The position numbers and the translations under genes are program-made. 20,326 bases of DNA from a virus, in IMG/VR virus record IMGVR_UViG_3300008264_000882, positions 1-20,326 of that record; one strand, given 5' to 3'. Shown piece by piece: positions 7,030 to 12,882 of this stretch. The notes below the pieces were generated by a model. It saw only the letters and a list, made by a program, of their open reading frames with translations. It searched no databases and was not told the origin of the DNA. Numbering within the stretch: the first letter of the stretch is position 1; each line of letters starts with the position of its first letter.

Positions 7030-7611
7030 TTAGAATAATGGAATATCGGGATCTTCGTATGTTATAGCGTATACTTTATTTTTTTTAAGTCTAAAAACTA
7101 CGTTATACTTAGGATATTTTAAAAATCTTAACCCATATCTTTTTTTTAAAAATTCAGGAGCTGGATAACCAAAAATTTTTATTATATCTTCATAACTACT
7201 ACCAATTTCAATAGTAGAAACTTTAGGACAGGAAAAAGATTGACATTGTTCTTCATTTACACATTCACAAATCACTTTTTTTACAACTTTATCGTCTGTA
7301 AATTGGATAATATATTCAACATCATTTTGCTCGTATTCCCAAGAAGGCTTAAAGTCTTTATTAATAATATCAATACCCACTGTTTTACTGATATTATTAA
7401 TTGAATACTTTTCAAACAAATCTTCGTATACTCCAGTAGGTTTTCCTTTATAAAATAAAACATCCTCAGCTTTATCACCAAGTCTAATACCCCAATATTC
7501 GTTGAGGTTTCTAGGGTGGTTCTTATAGGTATTACACAATACGGTGGTTATGAAAGTTATTAATGGAATTAATACAATAATGGCAACAACGCTTTTAAAG
7601 ATCCTTTTCAT
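7030..7611 (-). CDS. Exported/membrane-anchored protein with two BamE-like repeats
   Basis: A 193-residue protein with a single N-terminal hydrophobic segment (about residues 5-25, ending near a Cys at 26) and the rest predicted periplasmic. Two segments look alike and resemble the SmpA/BamE fold: WGIRLGDKAEDVLFYKGKP (40-58) and IEIGSSYEDIIKIFGYP (134-150), each with the G-x-x-x-E-D-x-x-x-x-x-G-x-P pattern. A Cys-rich stretch lies between them (114-128). BamE-type modules are small beta-sheet domains found in outer-membrane assembly and lysis-inhibition proteins; the role here is unknown. The start overlaps the stop of the tiny upstream frame (TAATG). It sits between a regulator and the PLD gene. 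Confidence 0.65.
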   Translation of the reverse strand: MKRIFKSVVAIIVLIPLITFITTVLCNTYKNHPRNLNEYWGIRLGDKAEDVLFYKGKPTGVYEDLFEKYSINNISKTVGIDIINKDFKPSWEYEQNDVEYIIQFTDDKVVKKVICECVNEEQCQSFSCPKVSTIEIGSSYEDIIKIFGYPAPEFLKKRYGLRFLKYPKYNVVFRLKKNKVYAITYEDPDIPLF

Positions 7612-7676
7612 TATTTGTAACCAACATCAGAAGCACAACTACTTCTCATTAATAATGATATAAAAAATTTTTTCAT
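7611..7676 (-). CDS. 21-aa lipoprotein-like micropeptide (tentative)
   Basis: The frame from ATG 7676 to TAA 7611-7613 encodes MKKFFISLLMRSSCASDVGY plus one Lys: two lysines, a short hydrophobic run and a Cys, like a lipoprotein signal with its lipobox. Its ATG overlaps the stop of the regulator gene (TAATG) and its stop overlaps the ATG of the BamE-like gene (TAATG), so it forms a perfect link in a coupled chain. It may be a lysis- or exclusion-type lipoprotein, the stump of a longer one, or merely a leader for coupling. No ribosome site is evident. Confidence 0.4.
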   Translation of the reverse strand: MKKFFISLLMRSSCASDVGYK

Positions 7677-7993
7677 TAATTTGAATTTATAAGTTTAATT
7701 TTAGTTTGATAACGTGTAACTATTTCTGTTAATTTTGATTGTTTTATTTTGCAACTAGTAAATACTACACCTCTTAAACTTGGTATTTCTATAAATTCTT
7801 GCGCTTCTAAAAAAGAAAGAGCAGAAGAAATTGTTGCTCGTGTTAATTTAGTAATATCTAATAAATCTTTAATACTTGCAATAACTTCCCCATCTATAGA
7901 AAGATTTAACAAAGCTTGTAAAACTTTTTTTTGATTTTTATTAAATAAACTATAATTGTCTATAGCTTCTAATAATAGTTTTTTATTTTCCAT
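7676..7993 (-). CDS. Small winged helix-turn-helix regulator
   Basis: A 105-residue protein, almost entirely one winged-helix domain. The helices NKNQKKVLQALLNL and IKDLLDITKLTRATISSALSFLEAQEFI give the classical HTH (helix, turn at LTRAT, recognition helix ISSALSFLEA), and the hairpin EIPSLRGVVFTSC forms the wing. It has the size of a phage or plasmid transcription factor and resembles MarR/replication-type winged helices, but the exact family cannot be named. It is the first gene of a minus-strand operon with the exported proteins and the PLD nuclease, and it is divergent from the small secreted-protein gene at 8134. It may therefore control both units; that is inference from position. Confidence 0.65.
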   Translation of the reverse strand: MENKKLLLEAIDNYSLFNKNQKKVLQALLNLSIDGEVIASIKDLLDITKLTRATISSALSFLEAQEFIEIPSLRGVVFTSCKIKQSKLTEIVTRYQTKIKLINSN

Positions 7994-8019
7994 TTTTATT
8001 CAAAGTTTTAATTATCTTT

Positions 8020-8049
8020 AATATATACTCTTTTTTATAAAAAATTCAA
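8020..8049 (-). promoter_or_regulatory. Promoter of the regulator-PLD operon
   Basis: On the minus strand TTGAAT (8049-8044) and TATATT (8025-8020) are 18 bases apart, about 27 bases before the ATG at 7993, in a very AT-rich divergent region. Confidence 0.5.
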
Positions 8050-8067
8050 GTTTTTTATTTTTTACTG

Positions 8068-8096
8068 TTGACATCACAATTTTAGAGGAGTACCTT
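8068..8096 (+). promoter_or_regulatory. Possible promoter for the small secreted-protein gene
   Basis: A perfect TTGACA (8068-8073) is followed after 17 bases by TACCTT (8091-8096), a poor -10. It is placed correctly for the ATG at 8134, but the weak -10 suggests an activator or a misread. Confidence 0.25.
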
Positions 8097-8133
8097 TTGC
8101 ATATCAAGGTAATAGTTTTAAACAAAAAAAATT

Positions 8134-8328
8134 ATGATGATAAAAAAACTGGTTATTTTTTCTATTTTGAGTTTATCTTCATTAGAAGCTAACGCTATTA
8201 TGTGTTTTCAGTCTGGAGAAAGAGTTTCAGGAATGAATAAAATTTTCTATTATGATTGTCTTGGTAGCGAAGTGGCAATAACAGTTGATTCTTATCAATT
8301 TTGTCCAATAAGCATAAATAAGGATTAA
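8134..8328 (+). CDS. Small secreted cysteine-containing protein, 64 aa
   Basis: The N-terminus MMIKKLVIFSILSLSSLEANA is a clear signal peptide with an A-x-A cleavage site near residue 21. The mature peptide of about 43 residues has three Cys (in IMCFQSGE, YYDCLGSEVA and QFCPIS) and looks like a small beta-rich exported protein. I have seen similar short secreted peptides in Rickettsiales genomes but cannot name a function. The start at 8134 has a second ATG immediately after it and an A-rich upstream region without a strong Shine-Dalgarno sequence. It is followed after 3 bases by the DUF1640-like gene, and the pair ends at one terminator, so they form a two-gene operon. Confidence 0.65.
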   Translation: MMIKKLVIFSILSLSSLEANAIMCFQSGERVSGMNKIFYYDCLGSEVAITVDSYQFCPISINKD

Positions 8329-8331
8329 AAA

Positions 8332-8649
8332 ATGGCAATTTTAGACACTCATAGAGCAATAGAAAAAATTATAAATACAGGAGTCTCAAAAGGAACTGCT
8401 GAAGCTATCGTAGATGCTATAAGTAGCAAAAATGATGACTTAGCCACTAAATTAGATATAGTTAAGCTAGAAGTTAAAATAGATAATGATATTACAAAGC
8501 TTGAATCTAAAATAGATAACAATACAGCGGAGTTAAAAACTGATATAGCTGAGTTAAGAACTAGTGTAAATTGGCTAAAAGCAATATCAATAGGAACGTT
8601 TCTAATGTTACTTGGAAGTTTAGCAACTATATTATTTAAACAAATTTAA
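8332..8649 (+). CDS. DUF1640-like coiled-coil protein with C-terminal membrane anchor
   Basis: A 105-residue protein. Residues 1-30 contain HRAIEKIINTGVSKGTAEAI, typical of the DUF1640 (CCDC90-like) family; residues about 35-80 are a coiled coil with repeats of the KLESKIDNN type; residues about 84-103 form a single membrane helix near the C-terminus (ISIGTFLMLLGSLATILF). Family members are small tail-anchored coiled-coil proteins that are frequent in Rickettsiales and in phage- or toxin-related regions; their function is not settled. An AT-rich spacer of 3 bases separates it from the secreted-peptide gene. A clear terminator follows 12 bases after its stop. Confidence 0.75.
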   Translation: MAILDTHRAIEKIINTGVSKGTAEAIVDAISSKNDDLATKLDIVKLEVKIDNDITKLESKIDNNTAELKTDIAELRTSVNWLKAISIGTFLMLLGSLATILFKQI

Positions 8650-8660
8650 ACCAAACAACA

Positions 8661-8686
8661 AAAAAGCCCCAATAATGAGGCTTTTT
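8661..8686 (+). terminator. Rho-independent terminator
   Basis: AAAAAGCC (8661-8668) pairs with GGCTTTTT (8679-8686) around a 10-base loop and ends in a T-run. It lies directly after the DUF1640-like gene and isolates it from the replication operon. Confidence 0.75.
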
Positions 8687-8751
8687 ATAAATGGTATTTA
8701 GAAATTTAAGCCTGACCGCACTTTTCTAAAAAAACGAATAGGATATATATT

Positions 8752-8916
8752 ATGAATACATCTCAACATAGCAGAGATAGAGATAGAGATAGAGATAGAG
8801 ATAGAACCCTTTCTTTTTCTCAAGAAAAAGCGACCGATTTTGATCCTTGCGAGATTCGTGATACAGCCGCCTTTAAAACAACAATAAACCTAATAAAGGA
8901 GGATTGCTTGTTATGA
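8752..8916 (+). CDS. 54-aa microprotein with Arg-Asp repeat
   Basis: An open frame from ATG 8752 (AGGA 8 bases upstream) to TGA 8914-8916. After MNTSQHS it encodes a run of alternating Arg and Asp (residues 8-18), then TLSFSQEKATDFDPCEIRD and a helical tail. The stop overlaps the ATG of the next gene (ATGA), and that gene's AAAGGAGG lies inside this frame, the same coupling as at the following junctions. The Arg-Asp tract is encoded by a 6-bp tandem repeat and so can lengthen or shorten without frameshift. I do not recognise a family. RD/RS-type tracts in other proteins bind nucleic acid, but no function is established here. Confidence 0.6.
   Translation: MNTSQHSRDRDRDRDRDRTLSFSQEKATDFDPCEIRDTAAFKTTINLIKEDCLL
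8773..8805 (+). repeat. (AGAGAT)5.5 microsatellite
   Basis: Five and a half perfect copies of AGAGAT, inside the 54-codon frame and coding Arg-Asp pairs. The hexamer unit keeps frame whatever the copy number, so slippage would vary the length of the protein rather than switch it off. Confidence 0.9.
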
Positions 8917-9596
8917 TCTCATTATATCCCATCCCTCATCAGTCTGTCAATAGAAAAGGTGCGTCATTTAAGATGTCTCTTATTCACCTTGTAATTGAGC
9001 TATACTCATCAGTCTTAAATAAACTGAGTTATTATATGCAATTATGTACTGAGATGGCTTATGAACTGCCTAAACATTTTAACAATTCTATAAAATACAC
9101 ATACAACTTTCTATTATCAAACTACCCTTTATTTAAACAATTTCATATTTCAAAAAAATATTTATCAGACAAATTAAATCTTCAAGCAAGACAAATTGAA
9201 CGTCATTTTCTTAAATTAGAAACCAATGGATACTTGAGAAGAGTGTACGACACGATAGAGCTAGAACATCGTAAAAATGGTAATAGCCTATTTTTAATAT
9301 TAACTCCACCAGTAAAATTAACATTTAGAGCAAAGTTTGAAGAATTATACCAACCAATAATTAGTCGTGGTACCTCAATAACAGCTAGTTTTACCAACGT
9401 TCATAGCACTACCTCTGATGATTATTATTCCGATCGTGAATTTCGTTACTTCCTTTGTAATGAACAGCAAGATGGAGATATAGATTTACTAAAAAACTTA
9501 AAACCAGATGATCCTGTGTACTTTGAATCCGAGATCAAACTGAATAAACAAGGAAAACAATTTTTAGATAAAATAATAAACATAAGAGAGGTGTGA
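8913..9596 (+). CDS. Winged-helix protein of the replication operon, 227 aa
   Basis: The ATG at 8913 is chosen over the TTG at 8904 because AAAGGAGG ends at 8903, leaving an ideal 9-base gap, and because the ATG overlaps the previous stop. Residues about 30-105 are helical and contain a helix-turn-helix: ISKKYLSDKLNLQARQIERH followed by FLKLETNGYLRRVYDT, the pattern of a replication-initiator or regulator winged helix. The C-terminal third is mixed and acidic (DGDIDLLKNLKPDDPVYF). No catalytic motif is visible. Together with the winged-helix gene at 9739 and the Rep gene at 10106 it forms a run of DNA-binding proteins, so a role in replication initiation or its control is likely. The exact family is not recognised. 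Confidence 0.65.
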   Translation: MISLYPIPHQSVNRKGASFKMSLIHLVIELYSSVLNKLSYYMQLCTEMAYELPKHFNNSIKYTYNFLLSNYPLFKQFHISKKYLSDKLNLQARQIERHFLKLETNGYLRRVYDTIELEHRKNGNSLFLILTPPVKLTFRAKFEELYQPIISRGTSITASFTNVHSTTSDDYYSDREFRYFLCNEQQDGDIDLLKNLKPDDPVYFESEIKLNKQGKQFLDKIINIREV

Positions 9597-9601
9597 ATAC
9601 T

Positions 9602-9742
9602 ATGACAGCAGATAAAGATATGCACGTCCAAATTGTGGCTGCAAGAGTTAAAAGAGGCGTTGCCAATGGGAATACTACAAAAGGTATTTTTTGGGACGAT
9701 CTAGACATGTTACTTGATTTGATTTTAGGAGGTGAGGCGTGA
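9602..9742 (+). CDS. 46-aa unknown protein in the replication operon
   Basis: A short gene from ATG 9602 to TGA 9740-9742, with GAGG upstream in the end of the preceding gene. It encodes MTADKDMHVQIVAARVKRGV, then ANGNTTKGIFWDDLDMLLDL and ILGGEA. Its stop overlaps the GTG start of the next gene (GTGA), and the strong GGAGG for that gene is in its last codons. The composition is helical and soluble. I cannot assign a function. The coupling on its downstream side and the good reading frame support a real gene. Confidence 0.6.
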   Translation: MTADKDMHVQIVAARVKRGVANGNTTKGIFWDDLDMLLDLILGGEA

Positions 9743-10122
9743 GTAGATTAAGAGAAGGAAATTTAGTCATTCCTAGAGCGTGGTACCAGAAATTAGTTAA
9801 CCAGAATGGCCGCAGTGATTGGCTCGCTATAGCAATTTTAGGAGATATATTAAATCATAGAGACGACTGGAATGATCCCATAATATTTTTCGTTTCTTTT
9901 GAAGAAATCATAGAATATTTCTGTAAATTGTATGGCGTTTCAATTGTATGTACTACAAGAGCATTAAAAAGGTTAAAAAAAAGAGGGTTAATTATAATTC
10001 AAGACTGGGGCGATAGTTATAGAGATGATAATTTAGAACTTAATAGTTGGTCGATACACATACCACATCCAGCTCTTAATGAAATAATAGGAGAGGAGGT
10101 TGAATATGAAAGTCGCCTCTAA
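9739..10122 (+). CDS. Winged-helix replication-associated protein, 127 aa
   Basis: Starts at GTG 9739 with GGAGG at 9728-9732; this GTG overlaps the stop of the 46-codon gene. The opening MSRLREGNLVIPRAWYQKLV resembles small replisome-organiser or regulator proteins of phages and plasmids. A winged helix is visible: VSFEEIIEYFCKLYGVSIV, then TTRALKRLKKRGLIIIQDWG, with a following beta wing. The C-terminus is acidic. It overlaps the Rep gene by 17 bases. A role in loading or regulating the Rep protein is inferred from position and fold only. An alternative is a transcriptional regulator of the same operon. Confidence 0.65.
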   Translation: MSRLREGNLVIPRAWYQKLVNQNGRSDWLAIAILGDILNHRDDWNDPIIFFVSFEEIIEYFCKLYGVSIVCTTRALKRLKKRGLIIIQDWGDSYRDDNLELNSWSIHIPHPALNEIIGEEVEYESRL

Positions 10123-11596
10123 TAAAATCAGAACTGCTAAAAAATCTAATATTGTTTGTATTAGTGCTTATAAAAAACGTAACGTTGTAAAGTCTTACAC
10201 AAAAACACACGATGATTGGCTTGAGATTACAAGAGCTAATGATCCTGAAAAAACATTACCAGATATTGCGGCAAGGCTTACGGGCAAAATAGCATATGAG
10301 TTACATAAGAATAATGATAGACCAGTATTTTTATCTACGCATTGGTTTGAGAAAGTTACAAAAAAGAAAAGACATCAAAATTCAAGATTACGTAAACAGA
10401 TAAGTCATATTTACCATTTTAAGCGTCATCCTAGAACGTTTCAAGATGGTAAAATGTTATATAATGTATTTGAGATTTGTTATACATCTGACGCATTTAA
10501 AATAATGAATTTAGAAGATGTAAAAATCGAGCAAAGTATAGCTTCAAAACCACAGGAAAACAAGCTCCAAGCATGGAGCAAAAATGCTCCTACCATGGAG
10601 CAAAAATGCTCCATCTATATAGATAATAAAGTTATAGAAAGAGATCTCGAAGAGATATCTCTTTCTATAACGAATAATGAAAAATTAAAAATAAAAAAAT
10701 CCCAAGAAACGGAAAACACAACTTGCTCAAATGCTATCCTGACGGAGCATTCGCAAGTTGCTATTCCTGAACCAAAGGAAATAGTCACAGCTTGTGACGA
10801 TACCAAGAAACCAAAACTCCTAACTGCATCAGAGGAAAAAGCTATACACCTAGAGCGTGTACAGCGAACCCATGAGGATACTGGAATGTCTAACTTTGCC
10901 CAGTTGATGAGTAAAGTCCTAAACCAATCTGAACCAATAGCACAAGAGGAAATACCAGCTATGAAACAAGAGGAACAAAATCCTATACCTGATAAGGAAA
11001 CTAGGAAAATGCTGCTCTCAAAGGCTATCTTTGATGCCTTTGGTGCAACAGCTAATGAAATCCAAGATAACTGCTCATTTGAGGAAATATCACCTCTCAA
11101 AGTATGCATTAAGCCAACTATCGGAGTTTCTTTTAACGATATCGAGAAAGCTAAAATACGAAAGTGTATCAAGTCGGTTTATGGCGAGGAAGTTATTCTT
11201 ACCTTGGTAAATACCAACCTTTACGTGAACAAAGAACCCGTGGCAACTGAAAGTGTGTTGGCAAAAAGTGAAGTCTTGCTAAGCAACTCATGCAATAACC
11301 CACAGTGGCTTAGGTTTAAAGCTGAATTAACTAAAGTTTTGCTAAAAAAACATGAAGAAAAAATAGCTCTTCATATTTTGAAAAACTGGTTTGATAAACT
11401 ACGGGTAAGCGACAATTCAACTAGTCAAAAGCTAATTCTCGTCGGGTCGGTTTTTACCATTCAATGGATTGATGATAAGTTTGGAATGGAGTTAGAAAAC
11501 GCCGTGTTAGCTAGTAACTTGACCATAGAACTACGAGATGAGGCCAACAGAAACAGGCCTTTAATTTTTTCTAAAGAAACAATAAAAAGAGGGTGA
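10106..11596 (+). CDS. Replication initiator with DnaA domain-I-like C-terminus
   Basis: A 496-residue protein. The start at ATG 10106 has GGAGG 6 bases upstream; the TTG at 10100 abuts that site and is rejected. Residues about 30-140 form a basic DNA-binding region (DWLEITRANDPEKTLPDIAA, then HWFEKVTKKKRHQNSRLRKQ). Residues about 150-300 are a variable, polar linker. Residues 401-475 match the DnaA N-terminal domain pattern (WLRFKAELTKVLLKKH, NWFDKLRV, VFTIQWIDDKFGMELE), a domain that recruits helicase or other partners. This architecture is known from replication proteins of rickettsial plasmids. The linker-coding DNA (10564-10760) holds repeats that look like an origin, as in phage lambda gene O. 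No AAA+ ATPase core is present, so it is not a DnaA copy. Confidence 0.75.
   Translation: MKVASNKIRTAKKSNIVCISAYKKRNVVKSYTKTHDDWLEITRANDPEKTLPDIAARLTGKIAYELHKNNDRPVFLSTHWFEKVTKKKRHQNSRLRKQISHIYHFKRHPRTFQDGKMLYNVFEICYTSDAFKIMNLEDVKIEQSIASKPQENKLQAWSKNAPTMEQKCSIYIDNKVIERDLEEISLSITNNEKLKIKKSQETENTTCSNAILTEHSQVAIPEPKEIVTACDDTKKPKLLTASEEKAIHLERVQRTHEDTGMSNFAQLMSKVLNQSEPIAQEEIPAMKQEEQNPIPDKETRKMLLSKAIFDAFGATANEIQDNCSFEEISPLKVCIKPTIGVSFNDIEKAKIRKCIKSVYGEEVILTLVNTNLYVNKEPVATESVLAKSEVLLSNSCNNPQWLRFKAELTKVLLKKHEEKIALHILKNWFDKLRVSDNSTSQKLILVGSVFTIQWIDDKFGMELENAVLASNLTIELRDEANRNRPLIFSKETIKRG
10564..10612 (+). repeat. Phased iteron-like array: five alternating half-sites every 11 bp
   Basis: GCTCC and GGAGC alternate at 10564, 10575, 10586, 10597 and 10608, exactly one helical turn apart. 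Within this, the 18-mer ATGGAGCAAAAATGCTCC occurs twice (10573-10590 and 10595-10612), and each copy can fold as a 6-bp stem with an AAAA loop. The array lies in the coding sequence of the replication initiator, at residues about 153-169. Confidence 0.85.
10613..10760 (+). repeat. AT-rich palindromic segment, probable part of the origin
   Basis: Directly after the phased array come the perfect 12-bp palindrome ATCTATATAGAT (10613-10624); a perfect 15-bp inverted repeat, GTTATAGAAAGAGAT (10631-10645) with ATCTCTTTCTATAAC (10657-10671); a nearly pure A/T stretch (10672-10700); and a bulged inverted repeat made of CAACTTGC/GCAAGTTG (10719-10726 and 10753-10760) with AATGCT/AGCATT inside. Iterons next to an AT-rich unwinding region are the usual layout of a Rep-driven origin. 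Origin activity itself is inferred. Confidence 0.6.
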
Positions 11597-11602
11597 AATG
11601 AT

Positions 11603-11902
11603 ATGAGATACAGAAAGAAACCAATAGAGATTGAAGCGGTGCAATTTATAAAAAGTGATACACATGAAATAGAAGAATGCTTTAGTGAATTTCCCGATTA
11701 GTTAAGAGTGTCTTTAAAAGAAGGAGTAGTGGATTTTCTTATTCTTGCAAGTCCTAATAGGATTAGCCTTCGTTTTACAGTAAAAACTATTGAGGGTGAA
11801 ATGGAGCTATCTTTAAATAACTGGTTAATTCGAGGTGTGAAAGGTGAATTATATCCTTGTAACGATGAAATATTTAAAATGACTTATGAGCAGGTAGAAT
11901 AA
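11603..11902 (+). pseudogene. Phage-type protein interrupted by an in-frame TAG
   Basis: The frame starting at ATG 11603 (MRYRKKPIEIEAVQFIK) is open for 32 codons, meets TAG at 11699-11701, then continues in the same frame to TAA at 11900-11902. The full 98-residue translation looks like a common small phage protein that opens with MxYRKKP-x-x-IEAVQF and closes with NWLIRGVKGELYPCNDEIF. Both halves carry the expected family ends, so the TAG is the only lesion. The downstream part could restart at GTG 11708. It may be a point-mutated pseudogene, a sequencing error, or a suppressed or read-through gene. The TAA overlaps the SSB start by one base. Confidence 0.75.
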
Positions 11903-12345
11903 TGAGAAACAACGCAGAAATACAGCTAATAGGCTATGTTTACCAAGATGCAAGATGTCCGAATGAAAGAGATTATCCTAATTGGGTAACGTTTAAAATG
12001 AGCGTTAACAAAAAATACAAAGATAAGAACGGACAAGAACAACAAGACACTACTTGGTTTGAGTGTAAATCTAACTCTGAAAAAATGTCTAAAAACATTA
12101 AGGAATATGTCAAAGACAAGATGGGCGTGTTAGTCAAAGGAATACCAAAGCCAAAAGCTTATATTAGCAACAGTGGGATGGCAGAAGCAAGTATTGAGGT
12201 ATTAGTAAATGAATTCAATATACTGACTTATCCAAAAGAGGCGGAAGCTAATGAACAAGAAGTCGCTAGTGGGAAACACAAAATCAATTACGGTAAACCA
12301 GAACGATCAGAAGTTGTTTTGGATGACGATGAGATACCATTTTGA
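11902..12345 (+). CDS. ssb: Single-stranded DNA-binding protein
   Basis: A 147-residue SSB. Residues about 1-110 form the OB fold (IQLIGYVYQDARCP, WVTFKMSVNKKYKD, TTWFECKSNSEKMS, GVLVKGIPKPKAY). A polar linker follows, and the protein ends in DDDEIPF, the acidic tip that recruits partner proteins in bacterial SSBs. It coats single-stranded DNA during replication and recombination and would serve both the Rep-driven origin upstream and the ERF/exonuclease pair in the left operon. The ATG overlaps the stop of the interrupted gene (TAATG). It is shorter and more divergent than a typical chromosomal SSB, which fits a phage or plasmid copy. Confidence 0.9.
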   Translation: MRNNAEIQLIGYVYQDARCPNERDYPNWVTFKMSVNKKYKDKNGQEQQDTTWFECKSNSEKMSKNIKEYVKDKMGVLVKGIPKPKAYISNSGMAEASIEVLVNEFNILTYPKEAEANEQEVASGKHKINYGKPERSEVVLDDDEIPF

Positions 12346-12371
12346 AGAGAAAAATAATTAGGTAAAATATA

Positions 12372-12644
12372 ATGGAAATAACAATAAATTCAAATGAGTT
12401 AAAAGCGATGACAGATATAATTAATACTAGCGATCTAAAAAATACTATCGAAAAATTAGAGAGATTAGAACAAGAAAAGAGCGATCATCTAGAAATAATA
12501 AAAGATGGTTATGCCGAGGCTAAGTCTAAAGGATTTTGTACTAAGACCTTAAAACAAGTGCTAAAACTTCGTAAAAAAGACAAAAGTAAAATCGAAGAAG
12601 AAGATGCTTTGTTAGAGCTATACAGAGGGGCATTGGATATATAA
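12372..12644 (+). CDS. gapR: GapR-family (DUF2312) nucleoid protein
   Basis: A 90-residue protein matching the alphaproteobacterial GapR/DUF2312 family across its length: LKNTIEKLERLEQEKSDHLE, IIKDGYAEAKSKGFCTKTL, then KQVLKLRKKDKSKIEEEDAL and LELYRGAL. GapR clamps around overtwisted AT-rich DNA ahead of polymerases and stimulates gyrase and topoisomerase IV. Here it stands right after SSB in an apparent replication operon, so a role in supporting replication of the element, or in altering host nucleoid function, is plausible. The N-terminal 18 residues are specific to this copy. The AT-rich leader has only a weak ribosome site. Confidence 0.85.
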   Translation: MEITINSNELKAMTDIINTSDLKNTIEKLERLEQEKSDHLEIIKDGYAEAKSKGFCTKTLKQVLKLRKKDKSKIEEEDALLELYRGALDI

Positions 12645-12645
12645 A

Positions 12646-12867
12646 ATGAATATTATAGAGGTTATGAATTCACTGCAAATTAATATCGGTTATGCTAGGA
12701 GACCTTGCTGGGGAGATGGAGAAATCTTAGTAAGGAGTAATATTAGTAATATTGAAATAGTAAATATTGATAAAAACTTTAACGATGAACTACACCCTAA
12801 ATACACTATATACGAATTTACTTGTGAAGATTTGTCAGCTGATGATTGGATAATTTTAGATAATTAA
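12646..12867 (+). CDS. Tad2/DUF2829-like small protein, copy 1
   Basis: A 73-residue protein starting one base after the gapR stop. It opens MNIIEVMNSLQ, has RRPCWGDGE (the R-x-x-W position of the family) and closes FTCEDLSADDWIIL. DUF2829 proteins share this frame: an opening M-N/T-F-x-E-A-L, an R-x-x-W, and a closing D-L-x-A-x-DW. The family includes Tad2, a phage protein that sequesters the signalling nucleotide of Thoeris defence. This copy is less canonical in the middle than the next gene. Binding activity cannot be read from sequence here. The tandem arrangement with the next gene suggests duplication. Confidence 0.55.
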   Translation: MNIIEVMNSLQINIGYARRPCWGDGEILVRSNISNIEIVNIDKNFNDELHPKYTIYEFTCEDLSADDWIILDN

Positions 12868-12882
12868 AAAAGGTAAAACAAA

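Noticed and set aside
8773-8805. AGAGAT repeats considered as part of a CRISPR or iteron array.
   Set aside because: The units are only 6 bp, directly adjacent and without spacers; this is a coding microsatellite.
10615-11172. A 185-codon open frame on the minus strand inside the Rep gene.
   Set aside because: It is antisense to a well-supported gene with a DnaA-like domain, lacks a ribosome site, and its translation shows no family features.
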